DNA of 64,000 nucleotides. Origin: Cladorhizidae sp. MBARI D1340-BT2 (taxonomy: Eukaryota > Porifera > Demospongiae > Poecilosclerida > Cladorhizidae). Position 1 is the first letter of the stretch. Every line of letters starts with the position of its first letter. Shown in pieces: positions 11,993-24,279 of the stretch. The notes under the pieces are model-generated. The model saw only the letters and a program-made list of their open reading frames with translations. It ran no database searches and was not told the origin of the DNA. The stretch is taken from the NCBI GenBank assembly GCA_028752905.1, contig JAQNBH010000002.1, positions 26,519,932-26,583,931 on the forward strand. The letters are read 5' to 3'. Both the position numbers and the translations under genes were made by a program.

Positions 11993-14900
11993 TATATATA
12001 TGTTTCTCATTTTCCCCCCGAAAATCTTGTTTTTTTGCCGTGAAGCTCATAACTTTGCTACACTTTACCCAAAAAAGATACTTTTTATATCACCGGATAG
12101 CTCTTCTAATTATCTGTCTTTTGTACGTGCCAAAATTTTGAGTACTCTAAGTATTAGCAAGTTATGGTGATTTGAAGTGGTAAGGTTTGTGATTTTTCCT
12201 GGCGTTTTCCAGTTGCCAAAGCGGTGGCCTGCCAGTGAAAAACCACTACATTTATTGATAATCTGTTCACATGTTGCAGATAAGGGCCTTCTCTATCAGT
12301 TGACAAAATCTGGGACTTTGGTCTTGTTAATTAGGGCAGTTATGAATTGTACTCTTACTTGATGCTAAACATGTTCTTGATATTTGCCCTAATTTGGTCT
12401 ATATGTTTCTCATTTTCCCCCCGAAAATCTTGTTTTTTTGCCGTGAAGCTCATAACTTTTCTACACTTTACCCAAAAAAGATAATTTTTATATCACCGGA
12501 TATATAGCCCTTCTAATTATCTGTCTTTTGTACGTGCCAAAAGTTTGAGTACTCTAAGTATTAGGAAGTTATGATGATTTGAAGTGGTAAGGTTTGTGAT
12601 TTTTCCTGGCGTTTTCCAGTTGCCAAAGCGGTGGCCTGCCAGTGAAAAACCACTACATTTATTGATAATCTGTTCACATGTTGCAGATAAGGGCCTTCTC
12701 TATCAGTTGACAAAATCTGGGACTTTGGTCTTGTTAATTAGGGCAGTTATGAATTGTACTCTTACTTGATGCTAAACATGTTCTTGATATTTGCCCTAAT
12801 TTGGTCTATATGTTTCTCATTTCCCCCCCGAAAATCTTGTTTTTTTGCCGTGAAGCTCATAACTTTTCTACACTTTAGCCAAAAAAGATAATTTTTATAT
12901 CACCGGATAGCTCTTCTAATTATCTGTCTTTTGTACGTGCCAAAATTTTAATACTCTAAGTATTAGCAAGTTATGGTGATTTGAAGTGGTAAGGTTTGGG
13001 ATTTTTCCTGGCGTTTTCCAGTTGCCAAAGCGGTGGCCTGCCAGTGAAAAACCACTACATTTATTGATAATCTGTTCACATGTTGCAGATAAGGGCCTTC
13101 TCTATCAGTTGACAAAATCTGGGACTTTGGTCTTGTTAATTAGGGCAGTTATGAATTGTACTCTTACTTGATGCTAAACATGTACTTGATATTTGCCCTA
13201 ATTTGGTCTATATGTTTCTCATTTTCCCCCCGAAAATCTTGTTTTTTTGCCGTGAAGCTCATAACTTTTCAATACTTTACCCAAAAAAGATAATTTTTAT
13301 ATCACCAGATAGCCCTTCTAATTATCTGTCTTTTGTACGTGCCAAAATGTTGAGTACTCTAAGTATTAGGAAGTTATGGTGATTTGAAGTGGTAAGGTTT
13401 GGGATTTTTCCTGGCGTTTTCCAGTTGCCAAAGCGGTGGCCTGCCAGTGAAAAACCACTACATTTATTGATAATCTGTTCACATGTTGCAGATAAGGGCC
13501 TTCTCTATCAGTTGACAAAATCTGGGACTTTGGTCTTGTTAATTAGGGCAGTTATGAATTGTACTCTTACTTGATGCTAAACATGTTCTTGATATTTGCC
13601 CTAATTTGGTCTATATGTTTCTCATTTTCCCCCCGAAAATCTTGTTTTTTTGCCGTGAAGCTCATAACTTTTCTACACTTTACCCAAAAAAGATAATTTT
13701 TATATCACCGGATAGCCCTTCTAATTATCTGTCTTTTGTACGTACCAAAAGTTTGAGTACTCTAAGTATTAGGAAGTTATGATGATTTCAAGTGGTAAGG
13801 TTTGTGATTTTTCCTGGCGTTTTCCAGTTGCCAAAGCGGTGGCCTGCCAGTGAAAAACCACTACATTTATTGATAATCTGTTCACATGTTGCAGATAAGG
13901 GCCTTCTCTATCAGTTGACAAAATCTGGGACTTTGGTCTTGTTAATTAGGGCAGTTATGAATTGTACTCTTACTTGATGCTAAACATGTTCTTGATATTT
14001 GCCCTAATTTGGTCTATATGTTTCTCATTTCCCCCCCGAAAATCTTGTTGCCGTGAAGCTCATAACTTTTCTACACTTTACCCAAATAAGATAATTTTTA
14101 TATCATCGGATAGCTCTTCTAATTATCTGTATTTTGTACGTGCCAAAATTTTAAGTACTCTAAGTATTAGCAAGTTATGGTGATTTGAAGTGGTAAGGTT
14201 TGGGATTTTTCCTGGCGTTTTCCAGTTGCCAAAGCGGTGGCCTGCCAGTGAAAAACCACTACATTTATTGATAATCTGTTCACATGTTGCAGATAAGGGC
14301 CTTCTCTATCAGTTGACAAAATCTGGGACTTTGGTCTTGTTAATTAGGGCAGTTATGAATTGTACTCTTACTTGATGCTAAACATGTTCTTGATATTTGC
14401 CCTAATTTGGTCTATATGTTTCTCATTTTCCCCACGAAAATCTTGTTTTTTTGCCGTGAAGCTCATAACTTTTCTAAACTTTACCCAAAAAAGATAATTT
14501 TTATATCACCGGATAGCTCTTCTAATTATCTGTCTTTTGTACGTGCCAATTTTGAGTACTCTAATTATTAGCAAGTTATGGTGATTTGAAGTGGTAAGGT
14601 TTGTGATTTTTCCTGGCGTTTTCCAGTTGCCAAAGCGGTGGCCTGCCAGTGAAAAACCACTACATTTATTGATAATCTGTTCACATGTTGCAGATAAGGG
14701 CCTTCTCTATCAGTTGACAAAATCTGGGACTTTGGTCTTGTTAATTAGGGCAGTTATGAATTGTACTCTTACTTGATGCTGAACATGTTCTTGATATTTG
14801 CCCTAATTTGGTCTATATATATGTTTCTCATTTCCCCCCCGAAAATCTTGTTTTTTTGCCGTGAAGCTCATAACTTTTCTACAATTTACCCAAAAAAGAT

Positions 14901-16609
14901 AATATTTATATCACCGGATAGCTCTTCTAATTATCTGTCTTTTATACTTGCCAAAATTTTGAGTACTCTAAGTATTAGCAAGTTATGGTGATTTGAAGTG
15001 GTAAGGTTTGTGATTTTTCCTGGCGTTTTCCAGTTGCCAAAGCGGTGGCCTGCCAGTGAAAAACCACTACATTTATTGATAATCTGTTCACATGTTGCAG
15101 ATAAGGGCCTTCTCTATCAGTTGACAAAATCTGGGACTTTGGTCTTGTTAATTAGGGCAGTTATGAATTGTACTCTTACTTGATGCTAAACATGTTCTTG
15201 ATATTTGCCCTAATTTGGTCTATATGTTTCTAATTTTCCCCCCGAAAATCTTGTTTTTTTGCCGTGAAGCTCATAACTTTTCTACACTTTACCCAAAAAA
15301 GATAATTTTTATATCACCGGATAGCTCTTCTAATTATCTGTCTTTTGTATGTGCCAAAATTTTGAGTACTCTAAGTATTAGCAAGTTATGGTGATTTGAA
15401 GTGGTAAGGTTTGGGATTTTTCCTGGCGTTTTCCAGTTGCCAAAGCGGTGGCCTGCCAGTGAAAAACCACTACATTTATTGATAATCTGTTCACATGTTG
15501 CAGATAAGGGCCTTCTCTATCAGTTGACAAAATCTGGGACTTTGGTCTTGTTAATTAGGGCAGTTATGAATTGTACTCTTACTTGATGCTAAACATGTTC
15601 TTGATATTTGCCCTAATTTGGTCTATATGTTTCTCATTTCCCCCCCGAAAATCTTGTTTTTTTGCCGTGAAGCTCATAACTATTCTATACTTTACTCCAA
15701 AAAGATAATTTTTATATCACCTGATGGCCCTTCTAATTATCTGTCTTTTGTATGTGCCAAAGTTTTGAGTACTCTAAGTATTAGGAAGTTATGATGATTT
15801 GAAGTGGTAAGGTTTGTGATTTTTCCTGGCGTTTTCCAGTTGCCAAAGCGGTGGCCTGCCAGTGAAAAACCACTACATTTATTGATAATCTGTTCACATG
15901 TTGCAGATAAGGGCCTTCTCTATCAGTTGACAAAATCTGGGACTTTGGTCTTGTTAATTAGGGCAGTTATAAATTGTACTCTTACTTGATGCTAAACATG
16001 TTCTTGATATTTGCCCTAATTTGGTCTATATGTTTCTCATTTTCCCCCCGAAAATCTTGTTTTTTGGCCGTGAAGCTCATAACTTTTCTACACTTTATCC
16101 AAAAAAGATAATTTTTATATCACTGGATAGCCCTTCTAATTATCTGTCTTTTGTACGTGCCAAACTTTTGAGTACTCTAAGTATTAGCAAGTTATGGTGA
16201 TTTGAAGTGTTAAGGTTTGTGATTTTTCCTGGCGTTTTCCAGTTGCCAAAGCGGTGGCCTGCCAGTGAAAAACCACTACATTTATTGATAATCTGTTCAC
16301 ATGTTGCAGATAAGGGCCTTCTCTATCAGTTGACAAAATCTGGGACTTTGGTCTTGTTAATTAGGGCAGTTATGAATTGTACTCTTACTTGATGCTAAAC
16401 ATGTTCTTGATATTTGCCCTAATTTGGTCTATATGTTTCTCATTTTCCCCCCGAAAATCTTGTTTTTTTGCCGTGAAGCTCATAACATTTCTACACTTTA
16501 CCCAAAAAAGATAATTTTTATATCACCGGATAGCTCTTCTAATTATCTGTCTTTTGTACGTGCCAAAATGTTGAGTACTCTAAGTATTAGGAAGTTATGG
16601 TGATTTGAA
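11993..16609 (+). repeat. Heterogeneous monomer block, first copy of a ~5.2-5.65 kb duplication
   Basis: Monomers start at 12177, 12584, 12986, 13389, 13792, 14190, 14591, 14998, 15401, 15804 and 16207. The marker order from 11770 to about 13650 matches 17013 onward (offset 5243 to 5239), and 13792-15400 matches 19438-21051 (offset 5646 to 5651). Oddities are a TATA insertion near 12500, a 398-bp monomer at 13792 that has lost 5 T, a diverged variable part at 15680-15800 and a GTGTTAAGG start at 16207. The stretch from about 15400 to 16609 has more private changes than its neighbours. Confidence 0.75.
13792..15400 (+). repeat. Four-monomer cassette, occurrence 1 of 4
   Basis: Four monomers occur in a fixed order. 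The first has ATCATCGG and TGTATTTTGTACG. The second has the AAAATTTT shortening with CTAATTATTAG. The third has GCTGAAC, (TA)4, GATAATATTT and ATACTTG. The fourth has TTTCTAATTTT. The same order recurs at 19438, 24683 and 27509, with surroundings that differ. The second and third members resemble monomers 4905/5306 and 8539/8940 of the nine-monomer HOR, so the cassette is probably related to it. Confidence 0.75.
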
Positions 16610-19600
16610 GTGGTAAGGTTTGGGATTTTTCCTGGCGTTTTCCAGTTGCCAAAGCGGTGGCCTGCCAGTGAAAAACCACTACATTTATTGATAATCTGTT
16701 CACATGTTGCAGATAAGGGCCTTCTCTATCAGTTGACAAAATCTGGGACTTTGGTCTTGTTAATTAGGGCAGTTATGAATTGTACTCTTACTTGATGCTA
16801 AACATGTTCTTGATATTTGCCCTAATTTGGTCTATATGTTTCTCATTTTCCCCCCGAAAATCTTGTTTTTTTGCCGTGAAGCTCATAACTTTTCTACACT
16901 TTACCCAAAAAAGATAATTTTTATATCACCGGATAGCTCTTCTAATTATCTGTCTTTTGTACGTGCCAAAATTTTAAGTACTCTAAGTATTAGCAAGTTA
17001 TAGTGATTTGAAGTGGTAAGGTTTGTGATTTTTCCTGGCGTTTTCCAGTTGCCAAAGCGGTGGCCTGCCAGTGAAAAACCACTACATTTATTGATAATCT
17101 GTTCACATGTTGCAGATAAGGGCCTTCTCTATCAGTTGACAAAATCTGGGACTTTGGTCTTGTTAATTAGGGCAGTTATGAATTGTACTCTTACTTGATG
17201 CTAAACATGTTCTTGATATTTGCCCTAATTTGGTCTATATATATGTTTCTCATTTTCCCCCCGAAAATCTTGTTTTTTTGCCGTGAAGCTCATAACTTTT
17301 CTACACTTTACCCAAAAAAGATACTTTTTATATCACCGGATAGCTCTTCTAATTATCTGTCTTTTGTACGTGCCAAAATTTTGAGTACTCTAAGTATTAG
17401 CAAGTTATGGTGATTTGAAGTGGTAAGGTTTGTGATTTTTCCTGGCGTTTTCCAGTTGCCAAAGCGGTGGCCTGCCAGTGAAAAACCACTACATTTATTG
17501 ATAATCTGTTCACATGTTGCAGATAAGGGCCTTCTCTATCAGTTGACAAAATCTGGGACTTTGGTCTTGTTAATTAGGGCAGTTATGAATTGTACTCTTA
17601 CTTGATGCTAAACATGTTCTTGATATTTGCCCTAATTTGGTCTATATGTTTCTCATTTTCCCCCCGAAAATCTTGTTTTTTTGCCGTGAAGCTCATAACT
17701 TTCTACACTTTACCCAAAAAAGATAATTTTTATATCACCGGATAGCCCTTCTAATTATCTGTCTTTTGTACGTGCCAAAAGTTTGAGTACTCTAAGTATT
17801 AGGAAGTTATGATGATTTGAAGTGGTAAGGTTTGTGATTTTTCCTGGCGTTTTCCAGTTGCCAAAGCGGTGGCCTGCCAGTGAAAAACCACTACATTTAT
17901 TGATAATCTGTTCACATGTTGCAGATAAGGGCCTTCTCTATCAGTTGACAAAATCTGGGACTTTGGTCTTGTTAATTAGGGCAGTTATGAATTGTACTCT
18001 TACTTGATGCTAAACATGTTCTTGATATTTGCCCTAATTTGGTCTATATGTTTCTCATTTTCCCCCCGAAAATCTTGTTTTTTTGCCGTGAAGCTCATAA
18101 CTTTTCTACACTTTACCCAAAAAAGATAATTTTTATATCACCGGATAGCTCTTCTAATTATCTGTCTTTTGTACGTGCCAAAATTTTAAGTACTCTAAGT
18201 ATTAGCAAGTTATGGTGATTTGAAGTGGTAAGGTTTGGGATTTTTCCTGGCGTTTTCCAGTTGCCAAAGCGGTGGCCTGCCAGTGAAAAACCACTACATT
18301 TATTGATAATCTGTTCACATGTTGCAGATAAGGGCCTTCTCTATCAGTTGACAAAATCTGGGACTTTGGTCTTGTTAATTAGGGCAGTTATGAATTGTAC
18401 TCTTACTTGATGCTAAACATGTACTTGATATTTGCCCTAATTTGGTCTATATGTTTCTCATTTTCCCCCCGAAAATCTTGTTTTTTTGCCGTGAAGCTCA
18501 TAACTTTTCAATACTTTACCCAAAAAAGATAATTTTTATATCACCGAATAGCCCTTCTAATTATCTGTCTTTTGTACGTGCCAAAATGTTGAGTACTCTA
18601 AGTATTAGGAAGTTATGGTGATTTGAAGTGGTAAGGTTTGGGATTTTTCCTGGCGTTTTCCAGTTGCCAAAGCGGTGGCCTGCCAGTGAAAAACCACTAC
18701 ATTTATTGATAATCTGTTCACATGTTGCAGATAAGGGCCTTCTCTATCAGTTGACAAAATCTGGAACTTTGGTCTTGTTAATTAGGGCAGTTATGAATTG
18801 TACTCTTACTTGATGCTAAACATGTTCTTGATATTTGCCCTAATTTGGTCTATATGTTTCTCATTTTCCCCCCGAAAATCTTGTTTTTTTGCCGTGAAGC
18901 TCATAACTTTTCTACACTTTACCCAAAAAAGATAATTTTTATATTACCGGATAGCTCTTCTAATTATCTGTCTTTTGTACGTGCCAAAATTTTAAGTACT
19001 CTAAGTATTAGCAAGTTATAGTGATTTGAAGTGGTAAGGTTTGTGATTTTTCCTGGCGTTTTCCAGTTGCCAAAGCGGTGGCCTGCCAGTGAAAAACCAC
19101 TACATTTATTGATAATCTGTTCACATGTTGCAGATAAGGGCCTTCTCTATCAGTTGACAAAATCTGGGACTTTGGTCTTGTTAATTAGGGCAGTTATGAA
19201 TTGTACTCTTACTTGATGCTAAACATGTTCTTGATATTTGCCCTAATTTGGTCTATATATATGTTTCTCATTTTCCCCCCGAAAATCTTGTTTTTTTGCC
19301 GTGAAGCTCATAACTTTTCTACACTTTACCCAAAAAAGATAATTTTTATATCACCGGATAGCCCTTCTAATTATCTGTCTTTTGTACGTGCCAAAAGTTT
19401 GAGTACTCTAAGTATTAGGAAGTTATGATGATTTCAAGTGGTAAGGTTTGTGATTTTTCCTGGCGTTTTCCAGTTGCCAAAGCGGTGGCCTGCCAGTGAA
19501 AAACCACTACATTTATTGATAATCTGTTCACATGTTGCAGATAAGGGCCTTCTCTATCAGTTGACAAAATCTGGGACTTTGGTCTTGTTAATTAGGGCAG

Positions 19601-21051
19601 TTATGAATTGTACTCTTACTTGATGCTAAACATGTTCTTGATATTTGCCCTAATTTGGTCTATATGTTTCTCATTTTCCCCCCGAAAATCTTGTTTTTTT
19701 GCCGTGAAGCTCATAACTTTTCTACACTTTACCCCAAAAAGATAATTTTTATATCATCGGATAGCTCTTCTAATTATCTGTATTTTGTACGTGCCAAAAT
19801 TTTAAGTACTCTAAGTATTAGCAAGTTATGGTGATTTGAAGTGGTAAGGTTTGGGATTTTTCCTGGCGTTTTCCAGTTGCCAAAGCGGTGGCCTGCCAGT
19901 GAAAAACCACTACATTTATTGATAATCTGTTCACATGTTGCAGATAAGGGCCTTCTCTATCAGTTGACAAAATCTGGGACTTTGGTCTTGTTAATTAGGG
20001 CAGTTATGAATTGTACTCTTACTTGATGCTAAACATGTTCTTGATATTTGCCCTAATTTGGTCTATATGTTTCTCATTTCCCCCCCGAAAATCTTGTTTT
20101 TTTGCCGTGAAGCTCATAACTTTTCTACACTTTACCCAAAAAAGATAATTTTTATATCACCGGATAGCTCTTCTAATTATCTGTCTTTTGTACGTGCCAA
20201 TTTTGAGTACTCTAATTATTAGCAAGTTATGGTGATTTGAAGTGGTAAGGTTTGTGATTTTTCCTGGCGTTTTCCAGTTGCCAAAGCGGTGGCCTGCCAG
20301 TGAAAAACCACTACATTTATTGATAATCTGTTCACATGTTGCAGATAAGGGCCTTCTCTATCAGTTGACAAAATCTGGGACTTTGGTCTTGTTAATTAGG
20401 GCAGTTATGAATTGTACTCTTACTTGATGCTGAACATGTTCTTGATATTTGCCCTAATTTGGTCTATATATATGTTTCTCATTTCCCCCCCGAAAATCTT
20501 GTTTTTTTGCCGTGAAGCTCATAACTTTTCTACACTTTACCCAAAAAAGATAATATTTATATCACCGGATAGCTCTTCTAATTATCTGTCTTTTATACTT
20601 GCCAAAATTTTGAGTACTCTAAGTATTAGCAAGTTATGGTGATTTGAAGTGGTAAGGTTTGTGATTTTTCCTGGCGTTTTCCAGTTGCCAAAGCGGTGGC
20701 CTGCCAGTGAAAAACCACTACATTTATTGATAATCTGTTCACATGTTGCAGATAAGGGCCTTCTCTATCAGTTGACAAAATCTGGAACTTTGGTCTTGTT
20801 AATTAGGGCAGTTATGAATTGTACTCTTACTTGATGCTAAACATGTTCTTGATATTTGCCCTAATTTGGTCTATATGTTTCTAATTTTCCCCCCGAAAAT
20901 CTTGTTTTTTTGCCGTGAAGCTCATAACTTTTCTACACTTTACCCAAAAAAGATACTTTTTATATCACCGGATAGCTCTTCTAATTATCTGTCTTTTGTA
21001 CGTGCCAAAATTTTGAGTACTCTAAGTATTAGCAAGTTATGGTGATTTGAA
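16610..21051 (+). repeat. Second copy of the ~5.2-5.65 kb duplication
   Basis: Monomers start at 16610, 17013, 17420, 17822, 18225, 18628, 19031, 19438, 19841, 20242 and 20649. The order of types follows 11367-15400, with one additional monomer (about 407 bp, around 19031) that shifts the offset from about 5240 to about 5650. Shared rare markers include CATGTAC with TTTTCAATAC (12986 and 18225 units), TTATGATGATTTCAAG at the 13792 and 19438 starts, GCTGAAC (14781 and 20432) and TTTCTAATTTT (near 15231 and 20882). Confidence 0.75.
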
Positions 21052-24000
21052 GTGGTAAGGTTTGTGATTTTTCCTGGCGTTTTCCAGTTGCCAAAGCGGT
21101 GGCCTGCCAGTGAAAAACCACTACATTTATTGATAATCTGTTCACATGTTGCAGATAAGGGCCTTCTCTATCAGTTGACAAAATCTGGGACTTTGGTCTT
21201 GTTAATTAGGGCAGTTATGAATTGTACTCTTACTTGATGCTAAACATGTTCTTGATATTTGCCCTAATTTGGTCTATATGTTTCTCATTTTCCCCCCGAA
21301 AATCTTGTTTTTTTGCCGTGAAGCTCATAACTTTGCTACACTTTACCCAAAAAAGATAATTTTTATATCACCGGATAGCCCTTCTAATTATCTGTCTTTT
21401 GTACGTGCCAAAAGTTTGAGTACTCTAAGTATTAGGAAGTTATGACGATTTGAAGTGGTAAGGTTTGTGATTTTTCCTGGCGTTTTCCAGTTGCCAAAGC
21501 GGTGGCCTGCCAGTGAAAAACCACTACATTTATTGATAATCTGTTCACATGTTGCAGATAAGGGCCTTCTCTATCAGTTGACAAAATCTGGGACTTTGGT
21601 CTTGTTAATTAGGGCAGTTATGAATTGTACTCTTACTTGATGCTAAACATGTTCTTGATATTTGCCCTAATTTGGTCTATATGTTTCTCATTTTCCCCCC
21701 GAAAATCTTGTTTTTTTGCCGTGAAGCTCATAACTTTTCTATATACACTTTACCCAAAAAAGATAATTTTTATATCACCGGATAGCTCTTCTAATTATCT
21801 GTCTTTTGTACGTGCCAAAATTTTAAGTACTCTAAGTATTAGCAAGTTATGGTGATTTGAAGTGGTAAGGTTTGGGATTTTTCCTGGCGTTTTCCAGTTG
21901 CCAAAGCGGTGGCCTGCCAGTGAAAAACCACTACATTTATTGATAATCTGTTCACATGTTGCAGATAAGGGCCTTCTCTATCAGTTGACAAAATCTGGGA
22001 CTTTGGTCTTGTTAATTAGGGCAGTTATGAATTGTACTCTTACTTGATGCTAAACATGTACTTGATATTTGCCCTAATTTGGTCTATATGTTTCTCATTT
22101 TCCCCCCGAAAATCTTGTTTTTTTGCCGTGAAGCTCATAACTTTTCAATACTTTACCCAAAAAAGATAATTTTTATATCACCAGATAGCCCTTCTAATTA
22201 TCTGTCTTTTGTACGTGCCAAAATGTTGAGTACTCTAAGTATTAGGAAGTTATGGTGATTTGAATTGGTAAGGTTTGGGATTTTTCCTGGCGTTTTCCAG
22301 TTGCCAAAGCGGTGGCCTGCCAGTGAAAAACCACTACATTTATTGATAATCTGTTCACATGTTGCAGATAAGGGCCTTCTCTATCAGTTGACAAAATCTG
22401 GGACTTTGGTCTTGTTAATTAGGGCAGTTATGAATTGTACTCTTACTTGATGCTAAACATGTTCTTGATATTTGCCCTAATTTGGTCTATATGTTTCTCA
22501 TTTTCCCCCCGAAAATCTTGTTTTTTTGCCGTGAAGCTCATAACTTTTCTACACTTTACCCAAAAAAGATAATTTTTATATCATCGGATAGCTCTTCTAA
22601 TTATCTGTCTTTTGTACGTGCCAAAATGTTGAGTACTCTAAGTATTAGGAAGTTATGGTGATTTGAAGTGGTAAGGTTTGGGATTTTTCCTGGCGTTTTC
22701 CAGTTGCCAAAGCGGTGGCCTGCCAGTGAAAAACCACTACATTTATTGATAATCTGTTCACATGTTGCAGATAAGGGCCTTCTCTATCAGTTGACAAAAT
22801 CTGGGACTTTGGTCTTGTTAATTAGGGCAGTTATGAATTGTACTCTTACTTGATGCTAAACATGTTCTTGATATTTGCCCTAATTTGGTCTATATGTTTC
22901 TCATTTTCCCCCCGAAAATCTTGTTTTTTTGCCGTGAAGCTCATAACTTTTCTACACTTTACCCAAAAAAGATAATTTTTATATCACCGGATAGCCCTTC
23001 TAATTATCTGTCTTTTGTACGTGCCAAAAGTTTGAGTACTCTAAGTATTAGGAAGTTATGATGATTTGAAGTGGTAAGGTTTGTGATTTTTCCTGGCGTT
23101 TTCCAGTTGCCAAAGCGGTGGCCTGCCAGTGAAAAACCACTACATTTATTGATAATCTGTTCACATGTTGCAGATAAGGGCCTTCTCTATCAGTTGACAA
23201 AATCTGGGACTTTGGTCTTGTTAATTAGGGCAGTTATGAATTGTACTCTTACTTGATGCTAAACATGTTCTTGATATTTGCCCTAATTTGGTCTATATGT
23301 TTCTCATTTCCCCCCCGAAAATCTTGTTTTTTTGCCGTGAAGCTCATAACTTTTCTACACTTTACCCAAAAAAGATAATTTTTATATCACCGGATAGCTC
23401 TTCTAATTATCTGTCTTTTGTACGTGCCAAAATTTTAAGTACTCTAAGTATTAGCAAGTTATGGTGATTTGAAGTGGTAAGGTTTGGGATTTTTCCTGGC
23501 GTTTTCCAGTTGCCAAAGCGGTGGCCTGCCAGTGAAAAACCACTACATTTATTGATAATCTGTTCACATGTTGCAGATAAGGGCCTTCTCTATCAGTTGA
23601 CAAAATCTGGGACTTTGGTCTTGTTAATTAGGGCAGTTATGAATTGTACTCTTACTTGATGCTAAACATGTACTTGATATTTGCCCTAATTTGGTCTATA
23701 TGTTTCTCATTTCCCCCCCGAAAATCTTGTTTTTTTGCCGTGAAGCTCATAACTTTTCAATACTTTACCCAAAAAAGATAATTTTTATATCACCAGATAG
23801 CCCTTCTAATTATCTGTCTTTTGTACGTGCCAAAATGTTGAGTACTCTAAGTATTAGGAAGTTATGGTGATTTGAAGTGGTAAGGTTTGGGATTTTTCCT
23901 GGCGTTTTCCAGTTGCCAAAGCGGTGGCCTGCCAGTGAAAAACCACTACATTTATTGATAATCTGTTCACATGTTGCAGATAAGGGCCTTCTCTATCAGT

Positions 24001-24279
24001 TGACAAAATCTGGGACTTTGGTCTTGTTAATTAGGGCAGTTATGAATTGTACTCTTACTTGATGCTAAACATGTTCTTGATATTTGCCCTAATTTGGTCT
24101 ATATGTTTCTCATTTTCCCCCCGAAAATCTTGTTTTTTTGCCGTGAAGCTCATAACTTTTCTACACTTTACCCAAAAAAGATAATTTTTATATCATCGGA
24201 TAGCTCTTCTAATTATCTGTATTTTGTACGTGCCAAAATTTTAAGTACTCTAAGTATTAGCAAGTTATGGTGATTTGAA
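21052..24279 (+). repeat. Monomer block leading into an 806-bp dimer
   Basis: Monomers start at 21052, 21455, 21862, 22265, 22668, 23071, 23474 and 23877. Monomer 21455 has a TATA insertion (TTCTATATACAC) near 21740. Monomer 22265 is preceded by GAATTGG instead of GAAGTGG. The pair CATGTAC/CACCAGATAG followed by an ATCATCGG type begins at 21862 and is repeated 1612 bp later at 23474. The 806-bp dimer 23474-24279 repeats at 24280-25085 with very few differences. Confidence 0.75.

Noticed and set aside
1..12000. CRISPR-like pattern of constant and variable segments
   Set aside because: The variable segments are homologous to each other and about 166 bp long, and the units are 403 bp. This is a satellite monomer, not a repeat-spacer array.
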